24,006 nucleotides of DNA from Methylococcaceae bacterium (GCA_005779525.1 SXIZ01000307.1:1-24006); one strand, 5' to 3'; numbered from the stretch's first letter, positions 1-7,517 are shown. Notes: generated by a model not told the origin, from the letters alone. Made by a program: numbers and translations.

Positions 1-1026
1 AGCCAGCCATGCACGAATAGTCTCCACCACAAAATAAGCTTCATCCTGCTCATTAAAGGCGGCATATAAAGAAAGCAACTCCCCAGATCCCGAATCCGTC
101 CAAAGCTCTTTACCCATGCGTCCCTGATTATTGGCAATCAAACTGTTTGCTGCGGTTAAGATATTTCCCGTAGACCGATAATTCTGCTCTAAGCGTATAA
201 TCAAGTGCTCAGGGTTATGTTTTTGGAAATTATAGATATTTTCTATTTTAGCGCCGCGCCAACCATAAATCGACTGATCATCATCCCCGACGACGAACAG
301 ATTATTTTTGCCCTCGGTGAGTAATCGTAACCACGCATATTGAATAACATTGGTATCTTGGAATTCATCCACATGCACTTGGGCAAAACGTTGACGATAA
401 AAATCTAATAGGTCGGGATTATCACGTAATAATTCATGCGCACGCAGTAATAACTCGGCAAAATCTACTAGACCTAAGCGCTGACAGGTTTCTTCATACA
501 GCTTATACACGGCTATCATTTGCTGCTGCACAACATCATAACTACTAGACATATGCTTTGCACGTCGTCCCTCATCCTTTTGCGCATTAATAAACCACAG
601 CATTTGTTTAGCTGGCCAGCGGGTTTCTTCTAAGCCTAAATTTTTCAACAAACGCTTCAATAAACGTAATTGATCATCACTGTCCATAACCTGAAATGCA
701 GGTGGCAATTTGGCTTGCTCAGCATGGCGACGCAATAAACGATGCGCTATTCCATGAAAGGTCCCTATCCACATGCTCCGTGCAGAAATTTGCAATAGCT
801 CCTCAATACGCCCACGCATTTCATTCGCCGCCTTATTGGTAAAGGTCACCGCTAAAATACTATGCTGCGAGAGACCCACCACTTGCATTTGCCAAGCAAT
901 TCTATGGACTAAAACCCGGGTTTTGCCACTTCCGGCACCTGCGAGCACCAGTACCGATTGTTGTGGAGCCGCCACAGCTTGTCGCTGTGCAGCATTTAAA
1001 GAGTCAATTATTGAAGTTACTTCCAT
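1..1026 (-). CDS. uvrD: DNA helicase II UvrD, N-terminal part (runs off the left edge)
   Basis: ATP-dependent 3'-5' superfamily 1 DNA helicase that unwinds DNA in nucleotide excision repair and methyl-directed mismatch repair. The 342 visible codons form roughly the first half of a protein that is about 720 residues in E. coli. Visible motifs in order: Walker A AGAGSGKT (residues 29-36), TFTNKAA (61-67), GTFHG (88-92), the Walker B box VDEFQDT (219-225), QSIYGWRGA (251-259) and QNYRS (281-285). Similarity to E. coli UvrD runs from the first residue (SLN..QR.AVAAP), which fixes the ATG at 1026. This close match favours UvrD over Rep or PcrA. The ribosome site is weak. A palindrome resembling a stretched LexA box lies 36 bases upstream. 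The C-terminal half is outside the window. Confidence 0.95.
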   Translation of the reverse strand, partial: MEVTSIIDSLNAAQRQAVAAPQQSVLVLAGAGSGKTRVLVHRIAWQMQVVGLSQHSILAVTFTNKAANEMRGRIEELLQISARSMWIGTFHGIAHRLLRRHAEQAKLPPAFQVMDSDDQLRLLKRLLKNLGLEETRWPAKQMLWFINAQKDEGRRAKHMSSSYDVVQQQMIAVYKLYEETCQRLGLVDFAELLLRAHELLRDNPDLLDFYRQRFAQVHVDEFQDTNVIQYAWLRLLTEGKNNLFVVGDDDQSIYGWRGAKIENIYNFQKHNPEHLIIRLEQNYRSTGNILTAANSLIANNQGRMGKELWTDSGSGELLSLYAAFNEQDEAYFVVETIRAWLA

Positions 1027-1044
1027 ATTATTTACGCTTACCGC

Positions 1045-1072
1045 TTGCACATTTCTAGGAGCTGTGTATATT
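1045..1072 (+). promoter_or_regulatory. weak promoter candidate for the DUF2892-like gene
   Basis: TTGCAC (1045-1050), 16 bases, then TATATT (1067-1072). The -10 matches the sigma-70 consensus at 5 of 6 positions, the -35 at only 3. It would start transcription about 65 bases before the ATG at 1145. The -10 lies inside the LexA-like palindrome. Confidence 0.25.
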
Positions 1073-1079
1073 TGTACAG
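1062..1079. promoter_or_regulatory. LexA-box-like palindrome upstream of uvrD
   Basis: The 18-base palindrome CTGTGTATATTTGTACAG has perfect CTGT and ACAG half-sites separated by 10 bases. The gammaproteobacterial LexA consensus has the same half-sites separated by 8 bases. Read on the minus strand with the usual spacing it is CTG-N10-CAC, one base from the CTG-N10-CAG core. It sits in the uvrD/small-membrane-protein divergent region and overlaps a TATATT -10-like hexamer (1067-1072). uvrD is an SOS gene in E. coli. Whether the altered spacing binds LexA is not known. Confidence 0.4.
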
Positions 1080-1144
1080 GTTAAAATTATCGCCAAAAGA
1101 CACCCCTTTCACACAATTACTTTCAACATTAAATAGGTCATACA

Positions 1145-1375
1145 ATGAGTTTTGATTATAAACGTCTGGTTAAATTTGAATACAATATCGGCGAACAGGA
1201 GAAGAAATATCGCCTGATGGGAGGGTCAGCGTTATTATTCATTTCTATTTTCACTGCAAAAATTGCATTACTTCTTATCGGGTTAGTATTAGTAGCGACA
1301 GGTTATTCCGGCTGGTGCCCTGCTTACTCTGGCATGGATAAAAACACCTTAACCCCTGGAAACACGAGTAACTAA
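1145..1375 (+). CDS. small inner-membrane protein, DUF2892 (YgaP-like) family
   Basis: A 76-residue protein with a charged N-terminal part (KRLVKFEYNIGEQEKKYR) and a hydrophobic region at about residues 26-54 that would form one or two membrane segments. The segment ends in GYSGWCPAYS, which matches the G-x-C-P-x-Y ending of the DUF2892 membrane domain found alone or fused to rhodanese domains (YgaP). The molecular role of free-standing DUF2892 proteins is not established. It is transcribed away from uvrD, and no partner follows: the next gene lies 205 bases downstream and has its own promoter candidate. The family call rests on the terminal motif and overall shape. Confidence 0.7.
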   Translation: MSFDYKRLVKFEYNIGEQEKKYRLMGGSALLFISIFTAKIALLLIGLVLVATGYSGWCPAYSGMDKNTLTPGNTSN

Positions 1376-1476
1376 CGCGACTATAGCACGCCGTTTTACA
1401 GCCCACATTTTTTTGATTTATTCCGCAATCAATTTAAATACGTACTTTCGCTGTTTTGTGAAAATCTGAACACCCA

Positions 1477-1504
1477 CTTCCCTCTTCTACACTAGAGAGG
1501 GAGG
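1477..1504. repeat. 9-bp inverted repeat between the DUF2892 and CBS genes
   Basis: CTTCCCTCT (1477-1485) pairs with AGAGGGAGG (1496-1504) around a 10-base loop, with one G-T pair. No T-run follows, so it is not a textbook intrinsic terminator. It lies between the DUF2892-like gene and the promoter of the CBS gene and could end the first transcript. Confidence 0.45.
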
Positions 1505-1516
1505 TCCTCAGCTCTG

Positions 1517-1545
1517 ATGGCAAATTTCGAAATCTCCACTATACT
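1517..1545 (+). promoter_or_regulatory. sigma-70 promoter candidate for the CBS-domain gene
   Basis: ATGGCA (1517-1522; 4 of 6 to consensus) and TATACT (1540-1545; 5 of 6) are separated by exactly 17 bases. Transcription would start near 1552, about 29 bases before the ATG at 1581. Confidence 0.5.
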
Positions 1546-1580
1546 GGTCAGGATGTATCACTTGACCGAGCACGATTAGC

Positions 1581-2000
1581 ATGAAAGTTTCCGATATTAT
1601 GACCCCCAAGCCCGTGATCATTACTATGGATACTGAGCTTAGAGAAATTAAAGAGATTTTCGATCACGCCCACTTTCATCATCTGCTCGTCGAAGATGAG
1701 ATTGACCATACCTTAGTTGGCGTCATTTCCGACCGCGACTTACTGTTTGCGCTCAGTCCTTACATTAATACCTTAGCAGAAACAGCACACGACACCGAGA
1801 CGTTATACAAGCACGCACATCAAATCATGTCGCGTAATATGGTGACCATTGCACCTGATGTAGAATGTAAAGCAGCGGCACTCAAATTATTACAAGCGGG
1901 AATTTCCTGTATGCCCGTGATCAACCCGGATAAACACATTTTAGGCATCGTCACTTGGAAGGATTTTTTACACCTCTATGCTGAGAATAGACGCCGCTGA
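1581..2000 (+). CDS. protein of two CBS domains
   Basis: A 139-residue soluble protein made almost entirely of a CBS pair (Bateman module). Each half starts with the typical signature: VSDIMTPKPVIITMDTEL (about 3-20) and HQIMSRNMVTIAPDVEC (about 80-96). Each half ends with the strand-helix motif LVGVISDRDLL (45-55) and ILGIVTWKDFL (about 120-130). Such pairs usually bind adenosine nucleotides and regulate a partner, but stand-alone versions rarely have a known partner and none is evident here. It has its own promoter candidate. Its stop codon lies only 11 bases from the fxsA stop codon on the other strand. No convincing Shine-Dalgarno sequence precedes the ATG. Confidence 0.9.
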   Translation: MKVSDIMTPKPVIITMDTELREIKEIFDHAHFHHLLVEDEIDHTLVGVISDRDLLFALSPYINTLAETAHDTETLYKHAHQIMSRNMVTIAPDVECKAAALKLLQAGISCMPVINPDKHILGIVTWKDFLHLYAENRRR

Positions 2001-2011
2001 GCTTGCATCCC

Positions 2012-2449
2012 CTAATCTTCCTGACGATATTCCCCTTCTAACACATCTGCCGGGCGCGATTTTCCTGAGTGTGCTTGACCTTGCATGACCATAAAATGCG
2101 CAATAGCATAGCGTGTAATTTTCTGACGAATAGCTGGCACTAAACATGCCACCCCTAAAGCATCGGTAAAAAATCCCGGCGTCAGAAGTAACACCCCCCC
2201 CATAAGAATAAACACGCCGTCCACTAACTCATTCGTGGGCATGATTCCCTGCGCTAGATTGCTTTGCAATCGAGCCCACGTCGCTAAACCTTGTTGACGC
2301 AGTAAATTAGCACCTAAGACAGCAGTCATCACAACCAGCAAGATAGTCGGAATTACCCCAATCAAACCACCAATTTGCAAGAGTAAGAAAATTTCAATAA
2401 AGGGAATGGCAATAAATAAGGCAAGGATAATTTTGGGGAATGCTGGCAT
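2012..2449 (-). CDS. fxsA: FxsA family inner-membrane protein
   Basis: A 145-residue membrane protein of the FxsA family, whose E. coli member relieves phage T7 exclusion by the F plasmid. Its normal cellular function is unclear. Three to four hydrophobic segments are visible: IILALFIAIPFIEIFLLL (about 7-24), a second over IGVIPTILLVVMTAVLGANLL, and a third over GVFILMGGVLLLTPGFFTD. The glycine/proline-rich LLLTPGFFTD is a family hallmark. A longer reading frame begins at 2494, but the ATG at 2449 has a good ribosome site (TGAGGT, 8 bases upstream) and gives the usual N-terminus (MPAFPKIILALF). It follows truD, so it is probably the last gene of the leftward transcript. Confidence 0.9.
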   Translation of the reverse strand: MPAFPKIILALFIAIPFIEIFLLLQIGGLIGVIPTILLVVMTAVLGANLLRQQGLATWARLQSNLAQGIMPTNELVDGVFILMGGVLLLTPGFFTDALGVACLVPAIRQKITRYAIAHFMVMQGQAHSGKSRPADVLEGEYRQED

Positions 2450-2499
2450 GACTGACCTCAAAGAAAAAACAGACGTTAGGCGGCAAAACCGCAAAAATA

Positions 2500-3561
2500 T
2501 TAATGTCCGGCGATGATTTCGCGTATAACCGCAGTAGCATAACTACCGACGGGTAAACTAAAGTGAATTGCTAACACGTTGGGCGCAGGTCTTTGCCAAG
2601 CTAAGTCTGGCACGGCCACCCGTAACGGACGTCGATCTTGTTCCAGCTGCTCCTGCAGCAAGCCTTGAGCTAATGCAGGATAACTCGCCAAAGCCATAGC
2701 CTCCATTTCAGCTACAGTTTCGCTAACCACGCTCTGCCCAACTCCGTGTAACATGCCGCTGGGGTGAATATCCATGGTCGCTAAGCGGTGATCAAGCATG
2801 GTCTCCTGAGCAGCGTCTGCTTTAAAGAAGCTATGACTGCCGTTTAAAATGAATACATCCCCAGGTAATGCCTGATTCCAAGTCGCCTCAGCGACCCGGC
2901 GGGATAGCAATTGATTAAACAAAAACGCACGAGCTGCGGATAAATACATACTACGCTGTTCGCGTTTAACTTTTGCCCCCGCAAATAATCGCAGGGCCTG
3001 AGTCACATTTTGCCCAGCGTTTCCGAAACGTTGTTCACCAAAATAGTTGGGTACCCCGAGCTGTTTGATCGCTTGTAACTGCTGCTCTGTGTGTACAAAA
3101 TCTCCCTGCCAGTCGCGGATCACAATTTTAAAATGATTGGCAGCGATGACCCCACGACGCAATTTTTTATTGTGACGTAGCACGTCAAGAATTTGAATAT
3201 TTGCAAGCGCCAATTGCGACCAATCAGGCATGGGTTTACCGGGCAACCAAATACTAAACCATTGCGTAGTCACCGCATGACGATCTTTCAAACCCGCAAA
3301 ACTAACATCCCGTTGCCGCACATTGGCAAACCGCGCTAGTAATCGAGCGACATATTCGGTATTTTCTGAAGTTTTTTGAAGTTTAACAAAGACATGCTCG
3401 CCTGCACCACTGGGCACAAAGCCCAACTCTTCCGTGACCACAAAATCCTCTGGACTAGCACGCAATACCCCTTGCCCGCAGGGTCCACCGTAAGCATATG
3501 GCCATGTAGGAATTGCAATTTTTTCGGAATCTGCAACGACATCCAACGGATTAACGCTCAA
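2500..3561 (-). CDS. truD: tRNA pseudouridine(13) synthase TruD
   Basis: Isomerises uridine 13 of tRNA(Glu) to pseudouridine. The protein has 353 residues, close to the E. coli enzyme. The catalytic motif GLKDRHA carries the family's aspartate at residue 93, preceded by ASPEDFVVTEELGF (35-48). Other signatures are HNKKLRRG (130-137) and PNYFGEQRFG (171-180), diagnostic of TruD. The frame opens with TTG at 3561, overlapping the end of ispF by 11 bases; another TTG at 3546 would also fit. Either is longer than the E. coli N-terminus, and no ATG is available before the conserved region. Translational coupling to ispF is likely. In E. coli the gene sits between ispF and surE, whereas here fxsA follows. 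Confidence 0.95.
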   Translation of the reverse strand: MSVNPLDVVADSEKIAIPTWPYAYGGPCGQGVLRASPEDFVVTEELGFVPSGAGEHVFVKLQKTSENTEYVARLLARFANVRQRDVSFAGLKDRHAVTTQWFSIWLPGKPMPDWSQLALANIQILDVLRHNKKLRRGVIAANHFKIVIRDWQGDFVHTEQQLQAIKQLGVPNYFGEQRFGNAGQNVTQALRLFAGAKVKREQRSMYLSAARAFLFNQLLSRRVAEATWNQALPGDVFILNGSHSFFKADAAQETMLDHRLATMDIHPSGMLHGVGQSVVSETVAEMEAMALASYPALAQGLLQEQLEQDRRPLRVAVPDLAWQRPAPNVLAIHFSLPVGSYATAVIREIIAGH

Positions 3562-4024
3562 TTAACACCACAGCTTGCACCGCAATCCCTTCTTTTCGTC
3601 CCTCAAAGCCTAAGCGCTCAGTGGTAGTGGCCTTAACGTTAATGCAATCCACTGCCACTTTTAAATCTGCAGCAATATTTGCGCACATCGCAGCGATGTA
3701 AGGCGCCATCTTGGGGGCTTGTGCAATAATGGTAACGTCAGCATTCACCAAGGTATAGCCTAAACTTTCGACAATGCTATACACATGGCGCAGCAAAACA
3801 CGACTATCGGCTCCCTTGAAAGCTGGATCGGTATCAGGAAAATGCTTGCCAATATCACCTAAGGCCGCAGCGCCCAACAATGCATCCGCCAAGGCATGCA
3901 GTACCACATCACCATCAGAATGCGCTTCCAAACCTTGTTCGTAAGGAATGGTCACACCACCTAAAATAACTTCGCCACCGTCTTTGAAACGATGCACATC
4001 ATAGCCCTGCCCGACTCTAATCAT
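3551..4024 (-). CDS. ispF: 2-C-methyl-D-erythritol 2,4-cyclodiphosphate synthase
   Basis: Fifth enzyme of the MEP isoprenoid pathway; it cyclises CDP-methylerythritol 2-phosphate to the cyclodiphosphate with loss of CMP. The 157 residues match the usual length. The divalent-metal ligands are present: Asp9 and His11 in GYDVHRF and His43 in VVLHALADALLGA. Further signatures are AHSDGDV (34-40), DIGKHFPDTD and the C-terminal KATTTERLGFEGR. The ATG overlaps the end of ispD by 8 bases and the stop overlaps truD by 11 bases, so the three genes are probably translated from one message. Confidence 0.97.
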   Translation of the reverse strand: MIRVGQGYDVHRFKDGGEVILGGVTIPYEQGLEAHSDGDVVLHALADALLGAAALGDIGKHFPDTDPAFKGADSRVLLRHVYSIVESLGYTLVNADVTIIAQAPKMAPYIAAMCANIAADLKVAVDCINVKATTTERLGFEGRKEGIAVQAVVLIER

Positions 4025-4718
4025 GCGACTGTTGCTCCCTATAAAATTGCGCCAAGGCTAAATCCTCAGGACTGGTAATTTTAATATTATCCGCTCGTCC
4101 AGCCACAATTTTGGGCTGGAACCCTAATAGTTCAATTGCACTGGCCTCATCCGTGATCGCCGGATTACCTTCAGCCTGTTCTAAAGCGGTTTTTAACCTA
4201 CCGTAACGAAACATCTGCGGTGTCAATGCGCGCCAAATCTCTTCGCGCTTCACACTCCCGGTAATCACTCCAGCATGGACAGATTTTAGGGTATCGTGTG
4301 AGGCCAAAGCTAAGATACCTCCCACAGGATCTTCGGCTAATGTCTGTATAAGCTTGGTGACATCGCTTGCAGTAATACAAGGTCTGGCCGCATCATGCAC
4401 CAGGACCCAATCATCGTCTTGGGCTTGCTCACGAATCAAGTGCAAGCCCGACAACACCGAGTCAGCACGCTCCTTGCCTCCCGGCGCAGTTTTAACTTTA
4501 GGGTGCTGAGCGATCTCCAAATCAGGCCAGTAAGGATCAGTATCCGCAATAGAGACAACAACGGCCTTGAATTCAGGCACAGATAATAATCGCGCTAAGG
4601 TCTGCTCAATAACGGTTTTAGCTAATAGCGGTAAATATTGTTTTGGTCGGTCAGCCTGCATACGTTTACCAACGCCAGCAGCAGGCACAACTGCCCAATA
4701 AGCAACGGATTGAGTCAT
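4017..4718 (-). CDS. ispD: 2-C-methyl-D-erythritol 4-phosphate cytidylyltransferase
   Basis: Third enzyme of the MEP pathway; it transfers CMP from CTP to methylerythritol 4-phosphate. The 233-residue protein has the nucleotidyltransferase loop PAAGVGKRMQADRPKQY (12-28) with the catalytic Arg19 and Lys26 equivalents. It also has APGGKERADSV (78-88) and VHDAARP (107-113) with the metal-binding aspartate at 109. The ATG at 4718 gives a normal N-terminus. In many gammaproteobacteria ftsB lies directly upstream; here mlaA ends 94 bases upstream on the same strand, so ispD may be read from the hopanoid transcript or from a promoter within that gap that I could not identify. Confidence 0.97.
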   Translation of the reverse strand: MTQSVAYWAVVPAAGVGKRMQADRPKQYLPLLAKTVIEQTLARLLSVPEFKAVVVSIADTDPYWPDLEIAQHPKVKTAPGGKERADSVLSGLHLIREQAQDDDWVLVHDAARPCITASDVTKLIQTLAEDPVGGILALASHDTLKSVHAGVITGSVKREEIWRALTPQMFRYGRLKTALEQAEGNPAITDEASAIELLGFQPKIVAGRADNIKITSPEDLALAQFYREQQSHD

Positions 4719-4812
4719 AGATAATAATATAGATCTGCGATTAACAGGTATTTAACTGTCTGAGTGCACAGCGTTAGAAAAATCGGAAATAACCACCGTT
4801 TCCCGCAAATCG

Positions 4813-5727
4813 TTATTTTTTAGATTTTAGCGCACGGAGTTTAGCATCAGCCTCTTCAAACGCCTTACGTGCATCGGTATAGGTAGTTTTTGGCTTAACG
4901 GGTTTTACTTCTGTAGGCGTTGCCCCCAGAACAGGAGCTTTGGATGACCCGCTTGCGGCGTGCGCTTTATCGGTTTGTGGATCAGCTATGACATCGCCTT
5001 CAATATCATCAATACCTTGACTGGCATCGACCTTACCATCAGAAGCTTGGTAATTGCGCCATTGCAAAAAAGCCTCCCGCGTAAACACATAAGGGTCGAG
5101 CGCTGCTTCGTTGACAAATTGCAATGCGCCTTCCGCGTTGGCACGGGCATTTAATAATCCTAAGCCAGCTAAAGGAGCTGCGACTCCCACATAGGTTCCC
5201 GGATTGGCTGCAGCATCAACCACGTAACCTGGCAACTCGCGCATGGTCGTCGGTCCTAAAAAGGGAAGCACTAAATATGAGCCTTGGGGCACTCCCCAGA
5301 CGGCTAAAGTTTGTCCAAAATCTTCATTATGCTTTTCAAAGCCGACATCGGATGCGACATCGAACATTCCCATTAAGCCAAGGGTAGTGTTCATGCCTAA
5401 GCGACCAAAATCATGCAGCCCTTGCTCGAATTTCGCTTGCAAAATATCATTTAACACTACACCAACGTCTTGCAAATTATTGAAAAAATTACGCACGCCG
5501 GATTGCATAAAATCAGGCGTGATAAATCGATAGCCATCTGCAATTGGCTTAGCTAAATAATTATCAACTTTGCTATTAAAACTGTATACCGGACGATTAA
5601 TCGATTCGTAAGGATCGACAGGCGCCACTCCTCCCTCGGAAGTCGTTGCAGCACAACCCGTGCTAAATGCGAGAATCCCAACAATAATTGCCAACAATTT
5701 TTTTTTGGAGGGGGAATTGTATACCAT
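4813..5727 (-). CDS. mlaA: outer-membrane lipoprotein MlaA (VacJ)
   Basis: MlaA forms a channel in the inner leaflet of the outer membrane and passes mislocalised phospholipids to periplasmic MlaC. The predicted protein has 304 residues: a lysine-rich N-terminus, a hydrophobic segment and FSTGC with the candidate lipidated Cys25. Serine instead of leucine at -3 makes the lipobox atypical. The family core follows: DPYESINRPVYSFN (38-51), FFNNLQDV, FGRLGMN, EDFGQTLAVWGVPQGSYLVLP and GPTTMRELPGYVVD. A C-terminal tail of about 60 residues, first acidic, then Pro/Lys-rich, then helical and basic, makes it longer than E. coli MlaA (251). A TTG at 5736 opens the frame, but the ATG at 5727 has GGTGG about nine bases upstream and is preferred. 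It follows hpnM by 22 bases. Confidence 0.93.
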   Translation of the reverse strand: MVYNSPSKKKLLAIIVGILAFSTGCAATTSEGGVAPVDPYESINRPVYSFNSKVDNYLAKPIADGYRFITPDFMQSGVRNFFNNLQDVGVVLNDILQAKFEQGLHDFGRLGMNTTLGLMGMFDVASDVGFEKHNEDFGQTLAVWGVPQGSYLVLPFLGPTTMRELPGYVVDAAANPGTYVGVAAPLAGLGLLNARANAEGALQFVNEAALDPYVFTREAFLQWRNYQASDGKVDASQGIDDIEGDVIADPQTDKAHAASGSSKAPVLGATPTEVKPVKPKTTYTDARKAFEEADAKLRALKSKK

Positions 5728-5749
5728 AAAAAACAACCACCATTCAGCG

Positions 5750-6364
5750 CTATAATTTTGAATAACTGGCTATTTTATCATTAATTTGCGCGATTAACGC
5801 ATCAAATCCCTGACGTTGTAAAATACTGGTATATTCCGAACGCTTTAAGGCTAAATCACTGACTCCGTTCGCAATGATGTTAATTACTGCCCAACCGTTG
5901 GTTTTTTCTTTGAGCATGTAATCAAATTTAACAGGCTTATCATTGGGTATATTTAAGGTGGTATGCACCACAACTCCGCCACGTGAAGTTTCTTCTGCAT
6001 TATCAAACTGAAATGACTCACCGGAAAAATCTTTAAAATTATGCGCGTATGATGCAACACTTAATTTAGTAAACACCTCTGCCAACGAATTTTGTTGATC
6101 AGGTGTTAACGCCTCCCACTCTTTGCCCACCACGATGCGCGCGATTTTGGTCAAATCATGACTACGCATAATTGCAGGATACAATTTGTCATAGCGACCT
6201 TGAAAGCCTAAAGCTTTACCCTGCTTCATGACATCAATTAATGCTGCCTGAAATTCTTCTACAACTTGCTTGGGCGTTTGAACTGTCTCCGCCTGAACGG
6301 CAAAAACTCCCAATAAAGCGAATAAAACAACTAAAAACCCGTTTTTCAATACCACAGCAAACAT
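5750..6364 (-). CDS. hpnM: periplasmic lipid-carrier-like protein HpnM (MlaC/Ttg2D family)
   Basis: A 204-residue exported protein: hydrophobic signal peptide with a likely cut after VQA (about residue 25), then a MlaC/Ttg2D fold. Typical features are TPKQVVEEFQAALIDVM, FQGRYDKLYPAIMRSHDLTKIARIVVG, WEALTPDQQNSLAEVFTKLSVASYAHNF and the strands ending in NIIANGVSDLALKRSEY. MlaC proteins shuttle a lipid across the periplasm. The branch found in hopanoid clusters is called HpnM, and the position directly after hpnB supports that name here. Whether HpnM carries hopanoids is not proven. The start could be GTG 6367 or ATG 6364; I chose the ATG. It lies 26 bases after hpnB and 22 bases before mlaA. 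Confidence 0.88.
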   Translation of the reverse strand: MFAVVLKNGFLVVLFALLGVFAVQAETVQTPKQVVEEFQAALIDVMKQGKALGFQGRYDKLYPAIMRSHDLTKIARIVVGKEWEALTPDQQNSLAEVFTKLSVASYAHNFKDFSGESFQFDNAEETSRGGVVVHTTLNIPNDKPVKFDYMLKEKTNGWAVINIIANGVSDLALKRSEYTSILQRQGFDALIAQINDKIASYSKL

Positions 6365-6390
6365 CACGCAACCCCGTAAATTGGTATAAA

Positions 6391-7515
6391 TTAATCTTTT
6401 TGGTAAACTCGGCCTTTCCAGCGTGAACGCTCACCTTGCCAATAACGCCAAGCCGACGTCCACGTCATGAGTAAATATAAAATTGCAATCACAGGCATAC
6501 TCAATGCCCAAGCTAAATTTAGACCGTAAAAATTTAACGTTGGCAAATATGCCGTCAACATGCAGATTAAGGCCACAAACGCCGCCCAAAAAGCCATACC
6601 ATCTCCAGCCCAAATTCCGATGACTGGAACAATATACATTAACGCCATAATCAGGGTGCAAAACACCAGCAACAGAGTTGAATAAAACAGTTGTGTATAC
6701 GCGGTGCGTGCAACCATTTCCCAAATTTCCCCAAGGGTCACGTAAGGGCGTTGACTGAGAACAGCATGAGTAAGTCCCACCCAAATTCGATAACCCGCTT
6801 GCTTAACCGCCTTGGCCAACGTGCAATCATCAATAACCGCATCCTTAATAACCGCCATCCCGCCTATAGCTTGCAAGGCCTGGGTCTCAACCAAAATACA
6901 ACCACCTGCCGCGGCAGCGATTTTTGTGTTTGGATTGTTGGCCAAGGCAAAGGGATAAATCATCTTGAAAAAGTGGATAAACGCTGGCATCAGCAATTTT
7001 TCCCAAAAACTACCAAATCTAAGCACCGCCATCAATGAGACAAAATGCAGATTTTCGGCATGTTTTTTTTGCTTAAGTGCATAAATTATGCCTGGCAATA
7101 ATTCTATATCTGCGTCCAACAGTAATGTCAAAGGAGTCTGCACATAGCGTAAACCTTGCTCTTGTGCCCAAAGCTTTCCACTCCAACCGACGGGTAAGTC
7201 AGTCACACTAACAATCTGCAAATGCTCCAATCCACTTTGCCGCGCAATCTCAACCGTCGCATCGCTAGAAGCGTCATCGACCAATACCACCTGCAAACCG
7301 ATACCTTGTGTCTTTAAACTGGCTAAGGTAGTTCCTATCACCTCTGCTTCATCACGCGCCGGTATCAAAACCGTAACATCACTTACATCATAATCATCCC
7401 GCAAAGCAGTTGGCGCATCCAAAACTTCGCGGACGCGCCAGGGTTGCCAGGGTAATAATAAAGTAATGATCCAAATAGCGGCGGCAACGGTAAAAAATAA
7501 CGTTACCTCAGCCAT
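6391..7515 (-). CDS. hpnB: hopene-associated glycosyltransferase-like protein HpnB
   Basis: A 374-residue membrane-bound family 2 glycosyltransferase. An N-terminal membrane helix (about 4-23) precedes a GT-A domain with VTVLIPARDEAEVI (47-60), the nucleotide-binding pair Asp80-Asp81 (VLVDDASSD) and the metal-binding motif Asp134-Ala-Asp136 (LLLDADIEL). Later motifs include AAAAGGCILV and KDAVIDDCTLAKAVK. Three or four hydrophobic segments lie near the C-terminus, which ends in RWKGRVY. This pattern fits HpnB of hopanoid clusters. The name is based on family and location; the sugar donor and acceptor are not established. The ATG lies two bases after the hpnH stop, indicating co-translation. 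Confidence 0.92.
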   Translation of the reverse strand: MAEVTLFFTVAAAIWIITLLLPWQPWRVREVLDAPTALRDDYDVSDVTVLIPARDEAEVIGTTLASLKTQGIGLQVVLVDDASSDATVEIARQSGLEHLQIVSVTDLPVGWSGKLWAQEQGLRYVQTPLTLLLDADIELLPGIIYALKQKKHAENLHFVSLMAVLRFGSFWEKLLMPAFIHFFKMIYPFALANNPNTKIAAAAGGCILVETQALQAIGGMAVIKDAVIDDCTLAKAVKQAGYRIWVGLTHAVLSQRPYVTLGEIWEMVARTAYTQLFYSTLLLVFCTLIMALMYIVPVIGIWAGDGMAFWAAFVALICMLTAYLPTLNFYGLNLAWALSMPVIAILYLLMTWTSAWRYWQGERSRWKGRVYQKD

Positions 7516-7517
7516 AA

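Noticed and set aside
773..1084. Open frame on the plus strand across the start of uvrD
   Set aside because: It is antisense to strong UvrD motifs (Walker A and TFTNKAA) and is rich in Cys and Thr in a way that suggests a shadow frame.
4719..4812. Possible terminator after mlaA (GGAAA/TTTCC stem with a T-rich tail on the minus strand)
   Set aside because: Only five base pairs, three of them A-T, with a nine-base loop; too weak to call.
6431..6784. 117-residue minus-strand frame within hpnB
   Set aside because: It is a different-frame shadow of the conserved HpnB reading frame.
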